Of a DNA stretch of 38,300 nucleotides, positions 26,930-36,275 are shown piece by piece (position 1 is the first letter of the stretch; the number at the start of each line of letters is the position of its first letter). A program made the translations under genes and the position numbers. The stretch covers positions 1 to 38,300 of the forward strand of contig SHYO01000018.1 of the NCBI GenBank assembly GCA_009692745.1. Direction: 5' to 3'. The notes beneath the pieces are model-generated. The model had not been told where the DNA came from. It searched no databases and saw nothing but the letters and a program-made list of their open reading frames with translations. Source of the stretch: Chloroflexota bacterium. GTDB taxonomy: Bacteria > Chloroflexota > Anaerolineae > Epilineales > SHYO01.

Positions 26930-27490
26930 TTATACGCGGGTTACGTAAGCGCCCGAACGGGTATCGATACGCAGGAGGTCACCCGTCTCGACAAAAAAAG
27001 GGACATTAACCACCAGCCCGGTTTCCAGGGTAGCGGGTTTGGTTCCGCCGCTGGCCGTATCTCCCTTAAAACCGGAAGGCGCAGTCTCGGTGACTTTAAG
27101 ATCGACAGTGGTAGGGAGCTCGATATCCACAGGTTGGCTATCATAGAGGGACAACCGCAGAGTAATATTTTCGACTAAATAGGGTTCCTGGTCACCCAGA
27201 ACCTCTTTGTTTAAGGCAAACTGTTCGAACGTCTCCTGGTCCATAAAGTTGTATAGATTACCGTCATTATAGAGATATTGGACCATACGGATATCCAGGT
27301 CGATTTCCTGGACACGGTTGCCGGAAGGATAGGTCCGGTCTGCGATGGCGCCGCTGCGCAGATTATAGGCTTTTACTCGTATGGTTGCGCTACCGCGTCC
27401 TTGTTTGTTATGCAGATAATCGAGTACCCGGTAAATTTCCCCGTTTTCTTCGTAGGTCACACCTTTGCGTAATTCTTCAACACCAATCAT
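26930..27490 (-). CDS. efp: Translation elongation factor P
   Basis: This 186-residue protein has the three EF-P beta domains. It relieves ribosome stalling at consecutive prolines. The loop tip that enters the peptidyl-transferase centre reads NKQGRGSA, placing Arg32 where many EF-Ps have a modified lysine; the Thermus protein also has an arginine there. No modification enzyme is in the window. The C-terminal signature GDTASGGTKPATLETG and the end TRSGAYVTRV are canonical. The gene is first in an operon with xseA and xseB, read from a consensus promoter overlapping the end of dinG. Confidence 0.95.
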   Translation of the reverse strand: MIGVEELRKGVTYEENGEIYRVLDYLHNKQGRGSATIRVKAYNLRSGAIADRTYPSGNRVQEIDLDIRMVQYLYNDGNLYNFMDQETFEQFALNKEVLGDQEPYLVENITLRLSLYDSQPVDIELPTTVDLKVTETAPSGFKGDTASGGTKPATLETGLVVNVPFFVETGDLLRIDTRSGAYVTRV

Positions 27491-27534
27491 AGCTTCATTA
27501 CCTTCTGATAAATTATTTCTCTTCCCGTCAGGTC

Positions 27535-27564
27535 ATTATACTCCCCGCGGCGCATATATGTCAA
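27535..27564 (-). promoter_or_regulatory. Consensus sigma-70 promoter for efp-xseA-xseB
   Basis: On the minus strand TTGACA (27559-27564) and TATAAT (27535-27540) are both perfect, separated by 18 bases. The -35 overlaps the last codons and stop of dinG. Transcription would start near 27528, about 38 bases before the efp ATG. Confidence 0.75.
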
Positions 27565-30518
27565 AAATCCGGGTCGAAGTCGGGCGGCGGATCGTTCCAA
27601 GGATCTTTGGGACGAGGCGGCTTGGGCTTGGGCGGGGCGGCTCGCTGGACGATCCGGCTGGCGCCGGCCGGGGGCCGGAAGCGCTCCGGCTCATCCAGCC
27701 AGGTAGTAGCTACATTGGGTAAATCTTTGAGAGAGCCGCGCAGGACAGAACATTCCGGCAGAGCATCCAGGAAGGACTTACCATAGTTCTTGGTCAAAAC
27801 CCGATTATCCATCAAAACCACGATTCCCCGGTCCGTCTTGGAACGGATCAGGCGGCCAAAACCCTGGCGGAAACGGAGGATCGCATCAGGCACCGAGTAC
27901 TGGGCGAAGGGATTTTCGAAGGTTTCCGAGCGGGCCGAGAAGACGGGATCATTGGGGACGGCAAAAGGTAACCGGGTAATCACCAGGCAGCTCAAGGCCT
28001 CACCCACCACATCTACCCCTTCCCAGAAGCTACGAGTACCCAGCAAGACTGTGCGTTCGTCATTTTTGAAGCTATCCAACAGTTGGCGGCGGCCACTGCC
28101 CATACCCTGCCCCAACACCGTAATTCCAGCAATACCCAAAGGCTGGCTGATAGCCTCAAAGCTAGCTTTGAGCTGGCTATAGGCGGTATACAGCACGAGA
28201 GTCCGCCCCTGGGTTGCCTGGATTAGGCGAATCAAGGCCTGGTCCAGCATCTTCTGATAGCCTGGCGCCATGGGTTCAGGCATGTCATGGGGAATGTAGA
28301 CCAGGGTAGATTTTTTGTAGTCGAAGGGGGATCCCACATTTAATTCACCTGCATCCTCCAGGCCCAGCCGGTCCCGCACATAATCGAAACCTTGGTCAGT
28401 ACACAGGGTGGCAGAAGTCAATACTACCACTTCTTTCTGGCTAAAGAGCTTCTCTTTAAGCACCTTGCCCACGTGTAGCGGGGCGGCGCGTAGAGAGAGG
28501 CGCCGCTGTTGATCCAACCCCAGCCAGTAGACATAGTTGCTCTCCGGGTTGGAGATAATGGCAGAGAGGTCGTGGGCCGCTTGCAAAGCATCATTCGCTA
28601 ATGCGGTCAGCTCAGTTTGCCAATCCTCGTAATTGTTCAACGCAGCGGGATCATCCAGGTCCTGAAACGCGCGAGCGAGCAATTCCAGCCCGCGCCCAGC
28701 CTGGTCCAGGGGCAGAGCCAGGTTATCCCACGCTATCTCCACATCATCCCAGGCAGGAGATTTCCGGATGGCAACGGTGAGACGCAAGCGGGTGTCATAG
28801 GGACTCGTCGGTTTACCTTGTAGCAAGTTCTGCGCAGATTGGTTCAGAATTTGGAAGAGATCCAGAGATAAGCGGAAAGCACTAACCGCGTGCTCTTGGG
28901 TGCGGGCCAATAGAGCCAGCAGTTTTTCGACCTGTGCCGGGGGCAATTGTGACGCCTGGAGCGCTCGGCGCAAATCGGATAGGAAGCCGGTGCTCTCCCC
29001 CGCCCCGGGGGTAGATATGCGGCCCACCAGCGCTAATACGCTTTCCTGGTCAACCCGCACCCCAAGTTGGTCAGTAGCCTCATCTTCCAATTGGTGGGCT
29101 TCGTCTATAATGAGATAATCGAATTCCGGGATCGCCCGCCCTTCGACGTTAATATTCGACAGTAGGAGCGAATGGTTCACCACCACCACATGCGCAGATT
29201 CAGCCAGGCGTCTCGCCAGGTTAAAGTAGCAGCGATCGCCAAACTCGGTATTACACCGATCACGCGGGCAATGGTCATTATCAGCCGCCACCACATTCCA
29301 GAGACCTTGTTCAGTCTGAGTGGTAAGCGTTAATTCGGTTTTATCCCCCGTGAGCGTAGTCGGCATCCATGCCAGAATCTTTGTCATCAGGCGCACCTCA
29401 TCCAGCGATAGGTCAGCCCGGTGGCGCATGGTTTCCAGCCGCCGGCGGCAAAGATAGTTATTCTGACCCTTTAAGGATGCCGAGCGGAATTCGTATGGCA
29501 AAACCTTTTGCAGGTCGGGCAAATCCTTAGAGATGAGCTGATCCTGCAAATTGATCGTAGCGGTGGAAATGACCACCCGCCGCTGGTTAGATACCGCAAA
29601 GGAGATCGCCGGTATCAGATAGGCTACGGATTTCCCCGTACCGGTGCCGGCCTCAATGATGGCATGCTCATTCTCATTAAAGGACTCGGCTACCTGATGC
29701 AACATCTGGATTTGCGGGTCGCGCACCTCAAAACCGGGAAATCTTTTGGCAAAAGCACCGCCGGGCAAGAGTAATGTTTCGAGTTCGCCGGCATCCACCG
29801 GGTACTTCTGGGGTAAAGGCCGGATAGGCGGAGGCACATCAAAGTTGGTAACCGCCAGGCCCAGCGTCTCCCGCCGGAAACCCTTAGCCCGTAATTGAGC
29901 GCCCACCGTGTTGCTGAAAGCATTTTGGGCGTGTTGGGCCTCGATATCTTGTAGCACCAACTTCACACTCCAGTTTACCAACTTGCTCATGCGCCCCACC
30001 TCGGCCAGGAAAGCGGGATCCATCTCGGCCAGGCGTTGGCGCAAGGCCAGGAAGAGATCACGGGCAGCCCGGGCATCATCCAACGCCCGGTGGGCTTGCG
30101 GCAATTTAATATCAAACATCTCGGCTAGTTTACCCAAATTATAACGCGAGGCATATGGCAGGATGATACTGGCCAATTCAAAGGTATCTACGAGGGGATT
30201 ATTGGAGAGCAGATTGAGCCGTTGTAAGAAACGTGCATCGAACCCCACATTATGCCCCACCAGGGGATCGGCCTGAATCATCCGCCGCAGGCGCGGGACA
30301 ACCAACTGCAATGAAGGGGCAGTTAACAATTGGGCGGGCGTGATGCCCGTAAGTTGCTGTACCCGGTACGGCAACTCGCGCTGGGGATTGACCAGCGTAG
30401 TCCACTCATCCAACACAGTCTGATCGCGAAAGCGCACCACACCGACTTCAATGATATTGTCGCGCTCCGGGTCCAGCCCGGTCGTTTCCAAATCCAGCGC
30501 TACGTAAACTCGAGACAA
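27561..30518 (-). CDS. dinG: DinG-family helicase with N-terminal DEDDh exonuclease
   Basis: This is a 985-residue fusion. Residues 1-165 are a DnaQ-like exonuclease with D9, E11, D94, H143 and D148 (LDLETTGL, HNVGFDARF, HRALDDAR). The rest is a superfamily 2 helicase of the DinG/XPD type, with Walker A GTGTGKS at 291-297 and DEAH in IIDEAHQLED. Four cysteines between these motifs (LCRRR, HCPRDRC, RCYF) can hold a 4Fe-4S cluster, so iron-sulphur helicase activity is expected. The C-terminal half carries QGFGRLIRS and the basic Pro-rich tail PPKPKPPRPKDP. Exonuclease-DinG fusions occur in Firmicutes and Chloroflexota. The start is TTG at 30518, with GGGAGG six bases upstream. Confidence 0.93.
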   Translation of the reverse strand: MSRVYVALDLETTGLDPERDNIIEVGVVRFRDQTVLDEWTTLVNPQRELPYRVQQLTGITPAQLLTAPSLQLVVPRLRRMIQADPLVGHNVGFDARFLQRLNLLSNNPLVDTFELASIILPYASRYNLGKLAEMFDIKLPQAHRALDDARAARDLFLALRQRLAEMDPAFLAEVGRMSKLVNWSVKLVLQDIEAQHAQNAFSNTVGAQLRAKGFRRETLGLAVTNFDVPPPIRPLPQKYPVDAGELETLLLPGGAFAKRFPGFEVRDPQIQMLHQVAESFNENEHAIIEAGTGTGKSVAYLIPAISFAVSNQRRVVISTATINLQDQLISKDLPDLQKVLPYEFRSASLKGQNNYLCRRRLETMRHRADLSLDEVRLMTKILAWMPTTLTGDKTELTLTTQTEQGLWNVVAADNDHCPRDRCNTEFGDRCYFNLARRLAESAHVVVVNHSLLLSNINVEGRAIPEFDYLIIDEAHQLEDEATDQLGVRVDQESVLALVGRISTPGAGESTGFLSDLRRALQASQLPPAQVEKLLALLARTQEHAVSAFRLSLDLFQILNQSAQNLLQGKPTSPYDTRLRLTVAIRKSPAWDDVEIAWDNLALPLDQAGRGLELLARAFQDLDDPAALNNYEDWQTELTALANDALQAAHDLSAIISNPESNYVYWLGLDQQRRLSLRAAPLHVGKVLKEKLFSQKEVVVLTSATLCTDQGFDYVRDRLGLEDAGELNVGSPFDYKKSTLVYIPHDMPEPMAPGYQKMLDQALIRLIQATQGRTLVLYTAYSQLKASFEAISQPLGIAGITVLGQGMGSGRRQLLDSFKNDERTVLLGTRSFWEGVDVVGEALSCLVITRLPFAVPNDPVFSARSETFENPFAQYSVPDAILRFRQGFGRLIRSKTDRGIVVLMDNRVLTKNYGKSFLDALPECSVLRGSLKDLPNVATTWLDEPERFRPPAGASRIVQRAAPPKPKPPRPKDPWNDPPPDFDPDF

Positions 30519-30548
30519 TACAACCTCCCTTTGAAAGTGTGAGGCCTT

Positions 30549-30557
30549 ATTATATCA
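30549..30557 (-). promoter_or_regulatory. Extended -10 promoter for dinG
   Basis: On the minus strand TGATATAAT (TATAAT at 30549-30554) lies 31 bases upstream of the TTG start. No convincing -35 is present. Confidence 0.45.
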
Positions 30558-30598
30558 TAAAGAGAGGAGGACCACCATTAAAAGCCAGCAGCAATTTG

Positions 30599-30607
30599 TG
30601 GTATACT
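30599..30607 (+). promoter_or_regulatory. Extended -10 promoter for the moxR operon
   Basis: TGGTATACT at 30599-30607 matches an extended -10 and is placed ~85 bases before the TTG start at 30692. It is divergent from the dinG promoter, with their -10 elements about 45 bp apart. Confidence 0.4.
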
Positions 30608-30691
30608 GTAACTCCAATAGCGCCCCTTGAAACGAGATCATCGGCAATCCGGCCTCATACGATTGGCGTACGTCCCAGGAGAAGAAAGAGA

Positions 30692-31651
30692 TTGAGTGAT
30701 CTGACAAAAGCCACCCTGATCCAGGATACTTCACGACGCATCATTGACAATGTGGCGCGGGTAATCGTCGGCAAAGCTGAGGTCGTGGTCTTGATGCTGG
30801 TCGCCTTATTGTGCGAAGGCCACATTTTGATAGAAGATGTGCCCGGTATCGGCAAGACCACTCTGGCAAAAGCTTTCGCCCGTTCTTTGAATATCACCTT
30901 CAAACGCATCCAGTTTACACCGGATCTGCTACCCTCAGATATAACCGGCATCTCCTATTTCAATCAGAAGCAGCAGGAGTTTGTGTTTCGCCCGGGGCCG
31001 ATTCTGGCCAACATTTTGCTGGCGGATGAGATTAACCGGGCCACGCCACGAACCCAGGCAGCCATGCTGGAAGCGATGCAGGAACAGCAGATCACGGTTG
31101 ATGGTGAAACCCGCAGCTTGCCCCGGCCATTCCTGGTCCTGGCGACTCAAAATCCAGTTGAATTGGAGGGCACCTTTCCCCTTCCCGAAGCTCAATTGGA
31201 TCGTTTCCTGTTACGCCTGAAACTCGGCTATCCTGATGACGATGAAGAAAATCGCATGTTATTGCGTTTTGAACAGGATAACCCACTAGCAGCCCTACAG
31301 CCGGTTTGTCAGGGGGGCGATGTGCTGCAAATGATACAAGGGGTGCGACACATTCGCGTAGCGGACAATGTGCGCCGGTATATTGTGGCTATTTGCCGTA
31401 CTACCCGGACCCATAATACTATTGAGCTAGGGGTGAGCCCGCGAGGCACCATGGCACTCTATCACGCCAGTCAGGCGCTGGCCGCTTTACGCGGTCGGGA
31501 TTATGTCATCCCAGATGATGCCAAATACCTCGCTCCCATGGTGTTGACCCATCGGATCATCCTGAGCCCCCAGATTCGCCTGAGGGGCCGCAACACGGAA
31601 ACGGTGATACAGGAGATCGTAGACAGTGTGCCGGTGCCTGTGGAGGAATAG
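30692..31651 (+). CDS. MoxR-family AAA ATPase
   Basis: This is a cytoplasmic AAA+ chaperone-like ATPase of 319 residues from the TTG at 30692. That start gives the normal family length and has AGGAG ten bases upstream. The open frame extends further 5' but without homology. It shows Walker A DVPGIGKTT (49-57), Walker B ILLADEIN (108-115) and sensor 1 ATQNP (151-155). The MoxR signature TPDLLPSDITG (76-86) and EGTFPLPEAQLDRF are also present. MoxR proteins act with DUF58 (VWA-like) partners in maturation or membrane processes. Here it is followed within six bases by such a gene, which makes a three-gene operon. Confidence 0.95.
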   Translation: MSDLTKATLIQDTSRRIIDNVARVIVGKAEVVVLMLVALLCEGHILIEDVPGIGKTTLAKAFARSLNITFKRIQFTPDLLPSDITGISYFNQKQQEFVFRPGPILANILLADEINRATPRTQAAMLEAMQEQQITVDGETRSLPRPFLVLATQNPVELEGTFPLPEAQLDRFLLRLKLGYPDDDEENRMLLRFEQDNPLAALQPVCQGGDVLQMIQGVRHIRVADNVRRYIVAICRTTRTHNTIELGVSPRGTMALYHASQALAALRGRDYVIPDDAKYLAPMVLTHRIILSPQIRLRGRNTETVIQEIVDSVPVPVEE

Positions 31652-31656
31652 GGTTC

Positions 31657-32976
31657 GTGTTCAATGAGAGTTGGATTTCCCTCAGTATCCTATTAATACT
31701 GATAGCATTGGTCCTCAGCCAGGGAGAATTAATCCTACTCTCTGTGTTGCTGTTGACCATCATACCCACCTCCTGGATGTGGAATAGATATGTGCTCCGC
31801 GGGTTACGTGTTGAGCGTATCCTGGAACATGAACGGGTCTTTGCCGGCGATACAACCCACGTCACCATTCGGGTCACCAACCGCAAAATCCTGCCGGTTG
31901 CCTGGCTGAAGTTGGAGGATAACTTTCCGCAGAAGCTCATCGTCCAAGGGCGGGAGCTGAGTCCATCCAGTGAACCCCTGGCTGCGACTTTGACGATTTA
32001 TGCGACACTACGTTGGTATGAACGCGTCTCTTGGACCTATACGCTGGCATGCCCACAGCGTGGGTTCTACTTCTTTGGGCCTACCCATCGGCGGTCTGGA
32101 GATCTATTTGGCCTATTTATGATCGAGGACGATGTGCCGCTCTACCATCGCCTGATCGTCTATCCTCAAGTGCAGCCCCTGGAAGCCTTTGGCCTCCCAC
32201 CCAGGAACCCCTTAGGAGAGCAGCGCGCGCGCTATCCACTCTTCGAGGATCCCAGCAGGACTGTGGGAATCCGAGGGTATACGCCCGACGATCCCTTCAG
32301 GCGCATCCATTGGAAAGCCAGCGCCCGGCAACAGGCGCTGCAGGTGCGGGTGTATGAGCCCTCTGAGACAGCAGTGGTGGGTATTCTTTTGAATGTCGCC
32401 ACCTACGAGCAATTCTGGCTAGGCATAGATACGGAGGTCCAGGAAGCAGTGATTCGCCTGGCCGCCTCTCTGGCTTATGAGGCATTTCAGGAAGGATACG
32501 CGGTGGGATTAATAGCCAACGGCGCTGTCCCACAATCTGACCGCCCGATCAAGGTTTTGCCCTCCCGCGAATCAGGACAATTGGCGCGGGTATTAGAGGC
32601 CCTGGCAGCAGTATCCAGCTTTGCCCTGGGCCACATTGACCGCCTGGTGGCCCAGGAGTCCCGCAGCCTGCCCTGGGGCACCACCCTGGTGGTGATTACT
32701 GCCATAGTGCGGGATAATTTGCTTTTGGAATTGGCGCGGCTTATTCAAGCAGGCCGGCGTGTGGTACTTATTTCTCTCGATATCGCACCATCTTCCTTGG
32801 ACTTGCCGGGTGCCCTGGTCTACGATGTCTCACAATCGATGATTTACAGAGAAGCCGATAGTGCTGCCAGGCCGATAAACCAGGCAAACCGGCCCCCGGA
32901 TTCTTCCGGCACGGATTCTTCCGGTGATATACTCAATATCTGGCACGAAATGCCATCAAAAGGAGCCGCGATCTGA
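31657..32976 (+). CDS. DUF58 domain-containing membrane protein
   Basis: The protein has 439 residues. It has two N-terminal hydrophobic segments (about 8-20 and 25-39), a beta-rich extracytoplasmic-like region, and then the DUF58 core. The hallmark segment GIRGYTPDDPFRRIHWKASA spans 204-223 and is followed by QVRVYEP. The C-terminal part has a VWA-like fold. The start is GTG 31657, with GGAGG ten bases before, just after the moxR stop. Its stop overlaps the next ATG (TGATG), so all three genes are translationally coupled. DUF58 proteins are the usual partners of MoxR ATPases; the substrate is unknown. Confidence 0.93.
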   Translation: MFNESWISLSILLILIALVLSQGELILLSVLLLTIIPTSWMWNRYVLRGLRVERILEHERVFAGDTTHVTIRVTNRKILPVAWLKLEDNFPQKLIVQGRELSPSSEPLAATLTIYATLRWYERVSWTYTLACPQRGFYFFGPTHRRSGDLFGLFMIEDDVPLYHRLIVYPQVQPLEAFGLPPRNPLGEQRARYPLFEDPSRTVGIRGYTPDDPFRRIHWKASARQQALQVRVYEPSETAVVGILLNVATYEQFWLGIDTEVQEAVIRLAASLAYEAFQEGYAVGLIANGAVPQSDRPIKVLPSRESGQLARVLEALAAVSSFALGHIDRLVAQESRSLPWGTTLVVITAIVRDNLLLELARLIQAGRRVVLISLDIAPSSLDLPGALVYDVSQSMIYREADSAARPINQANRPPDSSGTDSSGDILNIWHEMPSKGAAI

Positions 32977-34457
32977 TGCTGGCCAATTTACGCCTCCGTT
33001 ACGAGATGCTCTTTATCCTGGTAGCAGCCCTGGAATTGGGATGGTTCTTTACCTGGCTAGAGTTACTTGCCGAGGGCATGGGAGGGGCCACCAGCCACTT
33101 CTCCTGGCTTAGTTGCCTGCTCTTGATGTTGGCAGCGCTCTACGCAACCCGCTGGCTGGGATCCTCCCCTTTGGTATTAAAAGAGGCGCGCTGGGGGTTG
33201 GCTTTGACGTTTATTATCACTACAAGCCTATATGCCTATGTGAATGTATATAGCCGCACTTATGCCTGGTACGACTGGCATTGGTTTCTGGCTATTTTAC
33301 AGGAAATCATCCATTTGTTGGAAGGTCCTGGCCTGGGTATTTTGGCAGTGGGGAGCAGTTTGTATCTGTGGTGGCGCGCTATCTCCCTCACAGAACAACG
33401 ACTGAGCCTGACATGGGTGGGATTCCGTTTCCGCATCGGCATCCTAACCCTCTCACTGGCTTTAATCATCTCGGCGGCCTCATTTCGTCTATCCTTCGCC
33501 ATTCATGTCGTGGTTTATTTTGCCACAGGGTTGGCGGCTATAGCCATTGCCCGCACCACCGAGGTGACCGAAAATACCGAAGGCAGTGCTACACCTTTCG
33601 GCCCCGCCTGGCTATTTATTCTAGCAGCGGCGACAGGTATGGTGATCCTGGTAGGTCTGGCCATAGCCCAATTGCTTTCCTTGGATGTTGCCCGCGAGAT
33701 GTTGTGGCTGGCGGCGCCGCTATGGTTAGCATTCGGTCTGTTGGCATATGTGTTGGTCGCGCTGATAGCCGTACCACTCCAATGGTTAGTGCTGCAGATG
33801 TTGGAAATGATACAGGAGATGATACAACGTATCCAGATGCACCTGCCTGACCTATCGAATACACCACTGAATTCAGAGAATATGCAACACCTGATAGACC
33901 GGTTGCGGCAGTTTCTCCCTCCAGCTATTGTTTTTGATATTACGCGCTGGGGAACCAGCGTTGGGCTCATAGCGCTGGCTGTGGTAGGATTAGTGTATCT
34001 ACTCAATTACAACCGCCGGCGGCGCGTCCGCAGTGGCGCAGAAATGAGGGAGAGTATTTCGGTCCGCACGGCACTGTTGGAAGATTTAGCGTCGTTAAAA
34101 ACCTGGCAACAACGGGCATGGCAACAGTTACGCTCACGGCGCAGCCTAATGGAAGATGGCGATGCAGCCCCGGAAACCATCCATCAACTTTATACCAGGC
34201 TATTACGGATGGGAGAGCATTTGGGAAAGCCACGGCGCCAGGCCGCAACGCCCTATGAATATATTCCTGACCTGGCGGAAACGTTGCCGGAACAGCAGCC
34301 AGGCATTGAGACTATCACCGAGATATTTGTAAAGGCACACTATGGGGCGCAGGAGCCGACACCGGCCGAGTTTACGGCCGCGCGGCAGCGGTACACTGAA
34401 ATTCGCGCTATCGCATCTTCTCTGGCAAAACGGCGCAAGAAATCTTCAAGGCATTAA
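32976..34457 (+). CDS. Polytopic membrane protein with DUF4129-like C-terminus, no transglutaminase domain
   Basis: The protein has 493 residues. Eight or nine membrane helices fill the first ~365 residues. A cytoplasmic C-terminus follows, containing the DUF4129-type block IHQLYTRLLRMGEHLGKPR and TPYEYIPDLAETLP, ending KAHYG, about residues 404-455. In the usual MoxR-DUF58 clusters the third protein has a transglutaminase-like domain between the last two helices. Here that place holds only ~50 residues (QRIQMHLPDLSNTPLN to PAIVFDITRWG), with no Cys-His-Asp triad. The start ATG overlaps the DUF58 stop by one base, with AGGAG upstream. It probably serves as the membrane partner of the MoxR-DUF58 pair. 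Confidence 0.85.
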   Translation: MLANLRLRYEMLFILVAALELGWFFTWLELLAEGMGGATSHFSWLSCLLLMLAALYATRWLGSSPLVLKEARWGLALTFIITTSLYAYVNVYSRTYAWYDWHWFLAILQEIIHLLEGPGLGILAVGSSLYLWWRAISLTEQRLSLTWVGFRFRIGILTLSLALIISAASFRLSFAIHVVVYFATGLAAIAIARTTEVTENTEGSATPFGPAWLFILAAATGMVILVGLAIAQLLSLDVAREMLWLAAPLWLAFGLLAYVLVALIAVPLQWLVLQMLEMIQEMIQRIQMHLPDLSNTPLNSENMQHLIDRLRQFLPPAIVFDITRWGTSVGLIALAVVGLVYLLNYNRRRRVRSGAEMRESISVRTALLEDLASLKTWQQRAWQQLRSRRSLMEDGDAAPETIHQLYTRLLRMGEHLGKPRRQAATPYEYIPDLAETLPEQQPGIETITEIFVKAHYGAQEPTPAEFTAARQRYTEIRAIASSLAKRRKKSSRH

Positions 34458-34480
34458 GGAAAAAGTTGATAAGCATCTCG

Positions 34481-34489
34481 TGGTATAAT
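34481..34489 (+). promoter_or_regulatory. Extended -10 promoter for pyrG
   Basis: TGGTATAAT at 34481-34489 is a perfect extended -10; TTGATA lies only 12 bases upstream, too close to be a standard -35. Transcription from about 34496 gives a 55-base leader with AAGGAG five bases before the ATG. I see no pyrG attenuator. Confidence 0.55.
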
Positions 34490-34550
34490 TTTTAGAATCC
34501 ATATAGATGCCGATTGTGTTATCTAAGCGTTCTATTTATAAGGAGCAGGC

Positions 34551-36203
34551 ATGGCCAAGTTTATTTTCTTCACCGGAGGCGTAGTCTCATCTGTAGGTAA
34601 AGGGATTTGCGCCGCCTCAGTAGGCCGGTTACTCAAAAGCCAGGGTATCCGTGTCGCAATTCAAAAACTCGATCCTTACATTAACGTTGACCCAGGCACC
34701 ATGAACCCATACCAACATGGGGAAGTTTATGTTCTCGAAGATGGAGCGGAGACTGATCTGGATCTTGGGCATTACGAGCGATTCATTGACGAGAATTTGA
34801 CCCGCGCCAGCAATGTAACCACGGGGCAGATTTATAGCGAAGTGATCAGCAAAGAAAGGCGCGGCGATTTCCTGGGAGGCACTGTCCAGGTTGTGCCTCA
34901 TATCACCGGTGAGATCAAGCACCGCATAGCCTTGGCGGCCAAAATGAGCCAGGCCGAGGTGCTGATTGTGGAAGTGGGTGGCACCGTAGGTGACATTGAA
35001 AGCCTGCCCTTCCTGGAAGCTATCCGCCAGATGCGGAAAGATGTCGGACGAGATAATTGCTTCTATATCCACGTCACCTTTCTACCACATATCGGCTCGA
35101 CTGGTGAGTTGAAGACGAAGCCTACCCAGCATAGCGTACGGGAATTGCGTAGTATTGGGATTTCGGCAGATGCCATTATCGCCCGGTCAGATTTTCCCGT
35201 AGATGAGGATCTCATCTCTAAGATTGCGCTTTTCGGTGATGTGGACAAAGAGGCGGTCATCCCCCTGGTAACATCCCGCAATATCTATGAAGTCCCCTTG
35301 ACTCTGGAACAATTGGGGTTGGGACGCTTGATTGGACGCCGTCTGCGTTTGCCTGAAACGGAGGCTGACCTGAGTGATTGGCGAATTATGAATGAAAGAA
35401 TTAATCGTTCGACGGCCCCGGTACGCATTGGCCTCGTTGGCAAATATATCGAATTGCAAGATGCGTACCTTAGCGTGAGAGAGGCACTACGCCATGCCGC
35501 CTGGTTCCATGAGCATGATGTGACCATCGAGTGGATCGATTCGGAAGATTTGGAACGCGGTCGTAATTTCGAAGTATTAGATCAATTAGATGGGCTACTG
35601 GTACCTGGCGGGTTTGGCAGCCGGGGTATCGAAGGAAAGATTCTGGCAGCGAAGTATGCGCGGGAGCATAAGTTACCCTATCTGGGGTTATGCCTCGGCA
35701 TGCAAATAATGGTCATCGAGCTGGCCCGGCATATCTTGAAGAGCGACGAACCTAGCAGCACCGAATTTGACCCGGGGACGGATTATCCAATCATTGACTT
35801 GCTACCCGAGCAACGCGGCATCGTTGAAATGGGTGGCACGATGCGCCTGGGAGCCTATCCCTGCCATGTGCTACCAGGCACCAAGGCTTGGGAAGCTTAT
35901 GGCGAGCGGGTGATCTTTGAACGGCGCAGGCACCGCTTCGAAGTCAATAACCGATACCTGGAAATGTTACAAGCGGAAGGATTGGTGATTAGCGGCACCT
36001 CACCGGATGGTAATCTGATAGAGATTGCCGAAATCCAGGACCATCCCTGGATGCTAGGGAGCCAATTCCACCCCGAGTTCAAGTCCCGCCCCAACCGGCC
36101 TCATCCTCTGTTCAGGGAGTTTTTGCATGCGATTGTGGCGCGCAGTAATGCCCAACAGTACCTACCGGAAACCCAGGTTACAGAGGAGTTTCAGGAAGGA
36201 TAA
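34551..36203 (+). CDS. pyrG: CTP synthase
   Basis: It converts UTP to CTP using glutamine and ATP. The protein has 550 residues and both domains are complete. The synthetase half (1-270) carries [13 protein letters not shown], the [13 protein letters not shown] block (41-53) and GGTVGDIES. The glutamine amidotransferase half has the nucleophile Cys381 in GLCLGMQ, with His507 and Glu509 in FHPEFKSRP. It has its own promoter and strong ribosome site. The stop is followed four bases later by a 20-bp hairpin. Confidence 0.97.
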   Translation: MAKFIFFTGGVVSSVGKGICAASVGRLLKSQGIRVAIQKLDPYINVDPGTMNPYQHGEVYVLEDGAETDLDLGHYERFIDENLTRASNVTTGQIYSEVISKERRGDFLGGTVQVVPHITGEIKHRIALAAKMSQAEVLIVEVGGTVGDIESLPFLEAIRQMRKDVGRDNCFYIHVTFLPHIGSTGELKTKPTQHSVRELRSIGISADAIIARSDFPVDEDLISKIALFGDVDKEAVIPLVTSRNIYEVPLTLEQLGLGRLIGRRLRLPETEADLSDWRIMNERINRSTAPVRIGLVGKYIELQDAYLSVREALRHAAWFHEHDVTIEWIDSEDLERGRNFEVLDQLDGLLVPGGFGSRGIEGKILAAKYAREHKLPYLGLCLGMQIMVIELARHILKSDEPSSTEFDPGTDYPIIDLLPEQRGIVEMGGTMRLGAYPCHVLPGTKAWEAYGERVIFERRRHRFEVNNRYLEMLQAEGLVISGTSPDGNLIEIAEIQDHPWMLGSQFHPEFKSRPNRPHPLFREFLHAIVARSNAQQYLPETQVTEEFQEG

Positions 36204-36206
36204 AAA

Positions 36207-36249
36207 GATACGGGAGCCGGATTTCTGGCAGAAATCCGGCTCCCGTATC
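36207..36249 (-). terminator. Intrinsic terminator between convergent pyrG and the PPC protein gene
   Basis: A perfect 20-bp stem is formed by 36207-36226 (GATACGGGAGCCGGATTTCT) and 36230-36249, with a GGC loop. On the minus strand it is followed directly by TTTTTA (36201-36206), making a classic terminator for the PPC protein gene. On the plus strand no T-run follows, but the same hairpin begins four bases after the pyrG stop and may also end that transcript. Confidence 0.85.
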
Positions 36250-36275
36250 CCTAAACCTATTTCGATGATTTTTGC

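Noticed and set aside
30539-30691. Longer N-terminus for the MoxR ATPase starting near 30539
   Set aside because: The extra 51 residues are basic and unlike the family. The TTG at 30692 has a ribosome site and gives normal length, and the predicted promoter lies downstream of 30539.
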